Of a DNA stretch of 64,000 nt, positions 55,664-64,000 are shown one piece after another. This stretch comes from Cichorium intybus (Eukaryota > Streptophyta > Magnoliopsida > Asterales > Asteraceae): contig CM042009.1 of assembly GCA_023525715.1 (NCBI GenBank), forward strand, positions 126,482,819 to 126,546,818. Direction: 5' to 3'. The notes below the pieces were generated by a model. The model worked only from the letters and a program-made list of their open reading frames with translations, searched no databases and was not told the DNA's origin. Positions within the stretch are counted from its first letter, which is position 1. Each line of letters begins with the position of its first letter. Position numbers and translations under genes: made by a program.

Positions 55664-55800
55664 TTTTGTAGGAGGGAATGAAAAGGTTTTAAAAATGTAT
55701 ATATATGAGAAATAAAATAGCTGATAGGAGATAAGGAAAAAAAGGTTGGAGTGAAAATCACAAAAATTGAAATCATCATGATTACACTGTCACTGTTAGA

Positions 55801-55846
55801 GCCAGGTGGCGTACGCCACAGGTGGCGTACGCCACAGGTGACGTAC
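55801..55846. repeat. Tandem GTGGCGTACGCCAC palindromes
   Basis: Two complete copies and one partial copy of caggtggcgtacgccac, each a near-perfect palindrome. They lie about 100 bp upstream of the TATA-like site on the minus strand. Confidence 0.85.
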
Positions 55847-55849
55847 TTT

Positions 55850-56480
55850 TGGTCAACATTGATGATGAGACAAGCAATATAAACAGCGGAAGAAAAGAAT
55901 CAGTCTCAAGGATCAGCGTGACAAAACCCCTTCACATAAGAAAGGATCTGTCAGCGCTTCAAGTGGTGAAAACAATGTTTAAGCACAATGAGGGATTGAA
56001 GCTCAGCAGCAGAACGGGCATGTAGCAGCATGCTTCTAGGGATAGGGAATGGTTGATGTAATCTTTGAATATTAAGGAACCCTTTGTCATGATCAGGACC
56101 TGACAATACAACACATGCTGATTCTTGTGATCCGCGAGTGATGCAGGTTGATGCTCGATGTCTCAGCAGGATATGAGACTTGACATGTGGCAACATGTTT
56201 CCAGGGACATGGTCTGGTTAAGCATGAAAAGAAAATGACACTCAAGCCCTGATTAAATGTTTTAGCAGTGGGACTGGGCAGTCTCATGCAAGTGTATAGA
56301 CTTTCCCAGAGCACTAAGCATGAGTAAGTGGCTTTATGGCATCCCAAAGCTGGTCTTGCTATTGAGAAAACAAGTCTTTAGACACATTCAGCAGCATGCT
56401 TCTAGGGACGAGAAAGTCATAGTTTCATGTTAGAACCTGAAGGATCACCGTCATATCTTGGTATTGGGAAGATAATATCT
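55850..56480. other. Non-coding stretch with three agcatgcttctaggga-like words
   Basis: Words like agcagcatgcttctaggga recur near 56021, 56187 (as acatgtttccaggga) and 56391. No coding frame is supported. Confidence 0.5.
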
Positions 56481-56620
56481 CCTTGGAAATGACAAAAGCA
56501 GAACGGTCACATCAGCAGTTTTTACCAGATGGTCAGAAGGGCCAAAACAGGAGCAGTATTGGAAAAAGTGCAGAAATAGCTTATAAAGGAGTTGAACTTG
56601 AAAGCACTTCTTCACACAAA

Positions 56621-57025
56621 ATGGCGATTCGAGTGGTTGATCGAGTTGAAGTAAAAGGCACATATGAATATCTGAAAGGCTCCTAGTATGTTGGGAAGGT
56701 ATACTTGATATCTCGTGAAAGGAACATGGTTTGCTTTGAAACATTCATATTAGAGGAATTTGGTCGTCCTCTACAACGAGAAGTACCATGGGGTCCATTC
56801 GCCCATACCCTCCAGAGGTGCTAGTGGAGCTGAAGATAGGAGACATATTGGATGCATGGCACGAGAATGGTTGGTGGACGGGTCGTATCGAGCATGAGGT
56901 AGATAATCTTCTTGTGGTGAAGTTGGAATGGTCATGTGAGTATCACTTCTTTGAAAGAAGAAAAGTGTGAATCCATCAGGAGTGTACCCTAGGAAATCCA
57001 ACACGTTCGGTGTACTTCAAACGTT
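56621..57025 (+). pseudogene. Agenet/Tudor-like domain gene fragment
   Basis: The reading starts at ATG 56621 (MAIRVVDRVEVKG). YEYLKGS then meets TAG at 56684-56686 where Trp is expected, and YVGKVYLISRERNMV follows. A one-base shift near 56790 leads to IRPYPPEV and then ELKIGDILDAWHENGWWTGR, the hallmark of the second plant Agenet repeat. TGA at 56968 and HQECTLGN follow. The GSW...V spacing, the PYPP link and the GD..DA...GWW motif match plant Agenet (DUF724-type) proteins, which bind histone tails or act in RNA export. Three lesions make it a pseudogene. No intron is visible in the region. It lies between RNase H and the extra frame of H, on the opposite strand. Confidence 0.7.
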
Positions 57026-57099
57026 AATAAATGTGATAAGCTTCTTATAAATAAAAGCAATTTATGAACAAGAATGAATGTTTGAGCAAACACAATTAT

Positions 57100-57390
57100 A
57101 CAACAAGTATTACTGAGAGAACATTCCTAGTTCACCAATAAAGAACATTAGTTTCTATTCATCAAGAGGCTTAATAAAGATATTAGACAGTTGCTGATCT
57201 GTGGGAACAAGGACTAGCTCAATCTCCTATTTTTGAATTGTGTACCTGATAAAGTGATGTTGAATGTCAATGTGCTTGGTCTTCGAGTGTTGGACTTGAT
57301 TTTGAGAGATAAGGATATCACTACTGATGTCACAGCAGATGAGAGTCTTCTTGAGATAAAGTCCATAATCCAGGAGCTGGTTCTGAATCC
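57100..57390 (-). pseudogene. pol: Element H: copia RNase H C-terminal part
   Basis: On the minus strand NQLLDYGLYLKKTLICCD, HSKTKHIDIQHHFIR and LSNIFIKPLDE match the end of copia RNase H. It is cut at the right by the LTR of J. In minus orientation it precedes the extra reading frame at 55575, supporting one element H. Confidence 0.85.
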
Positions 57391-57501
57391 AATGTTGGAT
57401 TAGATGTGTAAGCCATAACTATAATTTAGGAATATGTTTGATTGATGGCAGCACAGTCCTTTTGGGTTGCCCTCATAAGCTAGTAGAGGACAAGATAACT
57501 T

Positions 57502-57504
<3 letters not shown>

Positions 57505-57549
<45 letters not shown>
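57505..57549. repeat. (GA)n microsatellite
   Basis: About 44 bp of GA dinucleotides in the LTR of J. Confidence 0.97.
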
Positions 57550-57552
<3 letters not shown>

Positions 57553-57705
57553 ATTTATTAATATATTATAAGGATAATATATTAATTAGAAATCATAATA
57601 TTTAATTAATAATTAATCAGAAATTAATGAGCATTAATTTTGGGATTAATTAGATTAATTAAAAGAATAAGGGGTTGAATTATAATTGTTCAATAGTTGA
57701 GCAAT

Positions 57706-58375
<670 letters not shown>

Positions 58376-58784
58376 GTGTTTAGACTATTTATGGTAATGA
58401 TAAGCAAATTGACTTGTATGATAAAAGCTTATCATATCAAGAGTTCAAATGTGGCAGTTATATGTCATATGGCTTATCATTCTGGCACTATAAATAGAGG
58501 CTCCTCCACCCCATTATTCACGCCTCATTCAAGGAGTTCTCTCCTTCCTTCTCTCTTGTTTATTGCTTGCTTTGGTACTGGGTGTGAGCCATTAGATGCA
58601 CGACAATTGTGGTGCTTGCTTCCAAAGCTTTGAAGGTATGAAATTCTAAACTGTCCTTAGAATATAATTTTGATTTATACCTTATGTTCTTAGTTATAGA
58701 TTCAATAGTGAAAACATAGATCCTTATTAGGTTTCATGTAAACTTAGGAGATTTAAGTTTATCGTTTGAATAGAACCCATCAGT

Positions 58785-58794
58785 TGTATCAGAG
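58785..58794 (+). other. Altered primer binding site of J
   Basis: tgtatcagag differs from tggtatcagag by loss of one G. Confidence 0.7.
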
Positions 58795-59994
58795 ATGTGA
58801 TCTGTTTTTTGTTGAATAGCTGTAATAGAAGAACTGTAATTAGGGTTTATTGGATTTAAACTCTTGGCCTCAAGGGTGTCAACTTCTAGCTAGTGTTTTA
58901 GAAACCCTAGCCTCCACCTTTGTTGTTTTCGAAAATTACAAGGCTCCTTTAGGGTTTTTCTATTTTTAGTAAATATGATTATTTAATAAATGGAAACCCT
59001 TGACCTTATTTTTAGAAAACTTAGTGGGCAAGGCATAGGATTAAATTAATTGATTTAATTTTTTAATCTTATGTGATTTAATTAATTTAATTAATAATTA
59101 ATAAAAGACACACATTAAATCACTTTGGGTTTAATTTTGAATTTAATTAAATTGTTTTATCCTAAATTCAAAAAGATAAACCAAAATATTTTAAAATATT
59201 TAAAATACACCTTATACATATTATCATTAAAAGTTAATACCTATATGGATAAGTATAAGTCAGTCAGATCGCTAGTATGCTTCATTCACGAAGCTGATCT
59301 ATAAAGGGGTATAAGAAAACTGCCTGTAAAATGGGGGTTGAATGTGTGTCCACTCTCACCCGCCGCTCCCTTGATTAGTGGATGGTCGTTAGCAAAACAG
59401 ATCTGATAGGACAAACCTAATCTCATTAAAAGTATAATGCAATTAGTGAAAAAGTACTAGAATCATTAACAAAATCCCAATATAGTTACTTTTAGGAAAA
59501 TGTGAAAAGTATGCTAATCCATGAAATTACACATTGCACTTTATGGGTCGTTAGTGGAGCGTGTATGGTTTACCGGTACACTAATAAGGACTCGTAAAGG
59601 GTGGCAATGGGTGTCTCATAATTTATCATTGTTGATGGAGCGTGTGTGGATAATCGACACATCAATCGAGATGATAAACGACATTGAGGTTACCAAGCAA
59701 TTTACATGGTTATTCACATCTTATTTGTGATCGTCGGCATCCCAGTCACAAATAGAAGAGCATAATCCGAGATTAAACATGTCATTAACCTCGGTCAATG
59801 AATCTCACAGATCTAAGAATTTCATGGAGACTGAAATTGATAAAAGTGTATCTACCTTAATGACCAATATGTTGTGATTACAGCATCCCTCTTAACACCA
59901 TAGTTGGGGCATTTTGGGTCCTAACCTTGTTAAATAATAATTGGGTAATTATTTAGAAGGACAAATATTAAACTAATAAAATTTGATTTTATAG
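58795..59994 (+). other. Long leader of J with conserved block
   Basis: Non-coding. About 59245-59990 matches the leaders of G and K, including tggagcgtgtatggtttacc at 59555 and tggagcgtgtgtgg at 59636. Confidence 0.82.
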
Positions 59995-60696
59995 ATGTTT
60001 GAAGCCAGTGTCAACTCTCCTCCTCCTCCTCCAACACCCATTTCTAAGAGCTTCAGAAAGTACCTATTGAATATGGATAAGCTGACTGGACTGAACTACA
60101 TAGATTGAATTCCCCGCCTACCAAAACATGGCATCACACAGCAGCTTCGTGATGACCATGACTTCCTAATTGATGAGTCCGAAGAAGTTCGTAGCCTCAT
60201 GCTGTTGAACATTGACCCCGCTATCCGTATGGATTTTGAATTCCTGAGGCCATATGAGTTAACACTACTAGTTGAGGAAAATTTCCAAGAGCCAGTTAGA
60301 GAGGAACGAGTTAGGATCTTCAAAGAGCTTGCAGAGTGCAGGCTAAAAGAAGGAAGTAGTGTTGGTCTGCATGTTCTCAAGATTGTGGGATACATGGAAG
60401 AGATGTGCAAACCTGGTCACCCTCTTAATCAGGAGAAGAGCGTCAACATCTTGCTCGCCTCTCTGACTAGCCAGTACGATCCGTTCATACAGATGTACCA
60501 GAGAGGGGACCAGCACAAGACCTTCATGGAAATGCATTCGATGTTGAATCTATACAACTCGTTCATAGAGATGCATAGTTCAAGATTGAGTCCGGTTTTG
60601 AAGCATATGAGGAAACCGTCCAGACCAGTTCTAAGTTGTCTCAAACTAGAAATACACAGGGTGGGATACAGTCATAGGAAGATGCTCCAAAGCTAA
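59995..60696 (+). pseudogene. gag: gag of element J
   Basis: The frame starts at ATG 59995 (MFEASVNSPPPPP). LTGLNYIDW is interrupted by TGA at about 60106, where Trp is expected. It continues through a UBN2-type domain with MEEMCKPGHPLNQEKSVNIL to a stop at 60696. No zinc knuckle is recognisable. It is much more diverged from the gag of G and K than those two are from each other. Confidence 0.82.
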
Positions 60697-60749
60697 ATAG
60701 TTTGGCAACTCAGGTATATCTAAAAACTCAAAACTCCTAATCCTTAATT

Positions 60750-61171
60750 CCTTGATACAGGATGTGATAGTCACATTTTCTTTGTATGCAGGGACTCAGT
60801 AGGATGCGGGACATTGACGCATAGGAGCACATTTGGATTGGATCACGAGCTCGTGTAGTTTTGAAGTTTAGTTAGATATTTTGACCTTGTTATTAGATTA
60901 TAGATGCGTATGACATTGTTAGCATATAGTACATTGTTTGAGGATAATTTTTTATTTAATAAAATGTTGATTGTTCTCTTACATGATTGTTCAAATTATC
61001 CTTGAAATGTTGTATGAGTGTGTTCATTGCATGAATGGTAATAACTTGTATGTTGATGCATCCAAAGTGTATTGGATTTATGAATTGTGTTTTCTATGAT
61101 TGTTAAAGTAAACTTTTATAAGAATCACTTCAACTAAAGGTCCAGGTGGACAAGATATTAATGGTTATAAT
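60750..61171 (+). pseudogene. Protease start and deleted remainder of J
   Basis: LDTGCDSHIFFVC near 60752-60790 is a protease active-site stretch. Pre-integrase, integrase, RT and RNase H are absent. The sequence turns into a 3'-end-like region with a worn polypurine-like gtccaggtggac near 61140, then K begins. J has lost most of pol. Confidence 0.65.
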
Positions 61172-61938
61172 TGTTGGATTAGACGTCTAAACCATGACTT
61201 ATAATTGTATTTATCTTGTTAATAGAAGCTAAGTCCATTTGGGTTGCCCTCATAGCTGGAGGATAGATATATAGTTCAGTAGAGAGAATGGTTGATTTAT
61301 TAATTGTTTAATAAATCAATAGAAAATAAATATATGGTTTATTAATATATTTAAGTGTTAATATATTAATTAGAAACTATATTAATTAATTGAGATTTAA
61401 TCTAGAATTAATTGGATTTAATTTAGTGATTAAATAAATTAATAAAAGATGCAGGGACTGGTTTGCATTTATTCAATAGTTGAATAACTGGCCAGGTAAA
61501 AACCATGGACAAAATGGCGCCACCCTGGAGGCTCCTCCAGGGTTTGGCGAAACCCTAATTAGGGTTTTGGGAAGCCTGGTCCAAGTGGTCAAAAGGCTTG
61601 TCCATTTGGAGGCTCCTTAGGGTTTCAGGTGTACCCCTAGGAGGCTATAAAAGGAACCCCCTGGTGCCCCATATCCCACGCCATCTCTTTCTCTTTGTTA
61701 CTCTACTGGACTGATTTCTCCATTGCTTGGGTGTGACTTGCATTTGAGGCAGGATTGTTTTGCTGCTAGCTTCAAGGATCATAAGATCAAAGGTTGGTTT
61801 TCTCAATTTGATCTTTAGAAATTAATTGTATCCTTTAGGTTTTAGTTTATTATCTTCATAGAAGAAAACATAGATCATATTAGGGTTGCATGTGAACCAT
61901 AGGAATTATTTGTTCATTGATTGCATAGAAACCTTTCA
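61172..61938 (+). mobile_element. 5' LTR of element K
   Basis: Runs from tgttggattag to aacctttca (767 bp) and aligns with the LTR of G along its length. It has the usual TG start where G has TA. A TATA-like gctataaaagg lies near 61643-61653. Confidence 0.92.
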
Positions 61939-61939
61939 G

Positions 61940-61951
61940 TGGTATCAGAGC
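61940..61951 (+). other. Primer binding site of K
   Basis: tggtatcagagc begins two bases after the LTR. Confidence 0.93.
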
Positions 61952-63210
61952 ATAGGCTTGTTTTCTTATGAATTGATATAAATTGCATGCTTCATTTTTG
62001 CCTTGAGGTGTTTTGCGAAAACTCCTCCTTGAGAGGCATGAAGGTCGACGGTTTGGCTAGGGTTTCCTAACCCTAGCCGCCATGTCCCATGGTCCCCCTT
62101 GATTGCTTGATTTGCTTGCCTTAAAAGTATATTGTTATTTTTGGTAATTGGATTAATTAAATAACTTGAACTCTTTTTGCTTGGCTTGAAATTTTCGATC
62201 ACTTAGGGACCAAGATAGAAAAATTAATTTGATTAATTTCATAAAATCTATCTTATATTTAATTAGTTTAATTAATTGTTAATTAAAAGATCAATTAAAT
62301 CGGTTTAAAGAATTAATTTAAAATTTTCGAAAAATAGATTAAAATTTGCGAAAATTACAAGATAATTAATTCTAAAATATTTTAATAAGATTAAAATATA
62401 TCTTATATATTTATGATTAAAAGTTAATATTTATATATAAGAAAATTGGTTAGTCTTACCGTTAGTAGGCCTCATTCACAAAACTGTCCTCTAAAGAGGG
62501 TATAAGGCGACTGCCTATAAAATGACAGTCTAATGGGTATCTACTCTTACCCACCGCTCTCCTGGTCAGTCAAGTGTCGTTAGCCGAACGGGTTTGATAG
62601 AACCGCTAAGCCTCTTAAAAGAATAATGCTATAATTGAAAGTACTAGAACTTTAAACAAAACCCAATCTAGTTACTTTAGGTTCAAAAATGTGAATTGGT
62701 GCTAATCCATGAAATTGCACATTGCACTTTGTGGAACGTTGGTGGAGCGTGTGTGGTTTACCGGCACGCCAACTGGGGTCCGCAAAGAGTTGCAATGGGT
62801 TTCTTGATTTTGTCATTATTGACAGAGCGTGTGTGGTTAACCGGCACGTTAATTAGAGATGACAATTGACTTCAAGAGTACCGAGCAATTTGCATGGTTA
62901 TTCACACCCAGTTTATGATCCTCGGTATCCCAGTCACAAACAGCGGGGCATTCCCGAGATTAAAACATGCTATCGAACAGTTCGGTAAATCTCAATGAAA
63001 CTAGGAATTCCATTTTAATAAGATTATTTTCCGCGGTGGAATTGGCTGAATCGTCATTCGCCTACCTTATAAAATTTACAATAAAGATTACGGCATCCCT
63101 TTTCGATATTGTAGATTGTTATTGTAGGGTCCTAGCCTTATATTTATTCTTGGGTGAATATAAGGATTATTTAATAAATGTCTAATTAAAACTACCTTCT
63201 TCTTATTCAG
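61952..63210 (+). other. Long leader of K with conserved block
   Basis: About 62448-63205 matches the leaders of G and J. tggagcgtgtgtggtttacc occurs at 62743 and a close copy at 62824. Confidence 0.85.
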
Positions 63211-64000
63211 ATGTCTTCTGACCAATCCGTTCCCCACTCGAATCCCGGTAATCTCACCTCGATTCTGTCATTGTGCTCGAAAGTGACGTTGGACTGCACT
63301 AATTACAATGACTGGATCCACAACATCAAAATGGCTCTACGGTTTGAACACAAAGAGTATGTTCTGGAAATCGAGCTAGTTGAGGTTGACCCAGATACCG
63401 CTATTCCCGAGGAAGTCGCCTCGTACATCAAACACTCTGATGATACAACCAAAGTGGCCTACATCATGATCGCCACCATGAACCCTGAACTGTAGCGTAT
63501 CTATGAGGACTATTGGCCTTACGAGATGCACAAAAAGCTCGCGGAAAAGTTCCGCAAGCAAGAGCGCATCGAAAGGCGTGAGGTTGTAAAAGCCTTCACT
63601 AACGTCAAGCCTAAAGATGGAGAGTCCATCTGCACTCATGTGCAAAGGATGCATGGTTATGTAGAGAGGCTTAGGAAGCTGGAAATGCCTGTTCATGAGG
63701 ATTTAGCCGTTGACATAGTGCTAAACTCCTTGCCCAGTTCTAATGACCAGTTCACACTGGCGTATCATTTGAACAACAACCAGGCAACCCTAGCTGAGTT
63801 ACACCGAATGCTTCGTACTGCTGAAGACGGGATGAAGGGAAAAGGTTTGCTCCCTGTCAACCCGCCTGTCCTGGCTATTGGCTCTGGCAAAGGAAAGAAA
63901 CGGAAGGGCCCTCCTAAGTAGAACTGGAGGGAAAAGACTCACGTCGGGTCATCTAGCAGTGCCTCGAAAGGCAAGTCTTCCGGCATTCCACATGTTCAGA
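63211..64000 (+). pseudogene. gag: gag of element K (window-truncated)
   Basis: Start ATG 63211 (MSSDQSVPHSNPGNL). The UBN2-type domain is very similar to G. TAG at 63493-63495 and 63919-63921 both stand where G has Gln (CAG). The rest stays open to the window end. The zinc knuckle should follow outside. Confidence 0.92.

Larger units (their letters stand above)
61172..64000 (+). mobile_element. Element K: Ty1/copia, 5' part, cut by window end
   Basis: LTR, PBS, long leader and gag in the order seen in G. The LTR and gag are close relatives of G. The right side lies outside the window. Confidence 0.93.

Noticed and set aside
61172..61938. This LTR as the 3' LTR of J
   Set aside because: It is far closer to the LTR of G than to the LTR of J at 57393 and is followed by a PBS and gag of its own, so it is the 5' LTR of K.

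Overview
The window is repeat-dense plant nuclear DNA, very probably from a eudicot. Asteraceae is my best guess: a Ty1/copia element here has an extra downstream reading frame of a kind I associate with that family. I found no intact host gene, rRNA, tRNA or CRISPR. Almost every supported feature is an LTR retrotransposon, a solo LTR, a DNA-transposon derivative or a microsatellite. Most coding sequence is broken by stops and frameshifts.

Layout, left to right. 1-15959 is a Ty3/gypsy chromovirus (element A) whose 3' LTR is split at 6306 by a second gypsy element (B, 6307-15278, TSD ATTAT). 15960-22300 holds old retroelement remnants (C) carrying a minus-strand solo LTR (17796-19548, TSD TATTG) and a Mutator-like foldback element (20084-21709) with a Tourist-like MITE nested in one arm. 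22300-26735 is AT-rich, with a possible SINE, a (TA)n tract and about 1 kb of alternating purine-pyrimidine sequence. 26736-33447 is a minus-strand Ty1/copia element (D) that has lost its 3' end. 33450-35000 is a decayed hAT transposase containing a tandem repeat of about 196 bp.

35090-44640 is a mosaic: a plus-strand copia remnant (E), three same-family solo LTRs in one orientation (37282, 39487, 42490), a gypsy LTR with PBS (F), and minus-strand copia remnants (L and H). 44645-55367 is a complete but dead Ty1/copia element (G) with TA..CA ends and TSD GAAAC. G split the extra reading frame of H, and was itself split in its integrase by a 2.8-kb solo LTR (48516-51326, TSD ATAAG). 55373-57390 returns to H and contains a broken Agenet/Tudor-like gene fragment on the plus strand. 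57393-61171 is a deleted copia element (J) whose LTR carries a MITE between two (TA)n tracts. 61172-64000 is the 5' part of another copia element (K), related to G and cut by the window end.

Nothing works as a set of host genes. The sequence instead records insertion order, supported by five-base target duplications, by reading frames that continue across insertions, and by LTR divergence. By eye, the two LTRs differ by about 1% in B, 2% in G and 2.5% in A. The most interesting points are: B has near-identical LTRs but has lost catalytic RT and integrase segments, suggesting mobilisation in trans; three copia elements share a long conserved leader with a duplicated motif; there is a captured Agenet fragment; a long foldback locus; and GC-rich palindromes recur next to TATA boxes in several LTR families.
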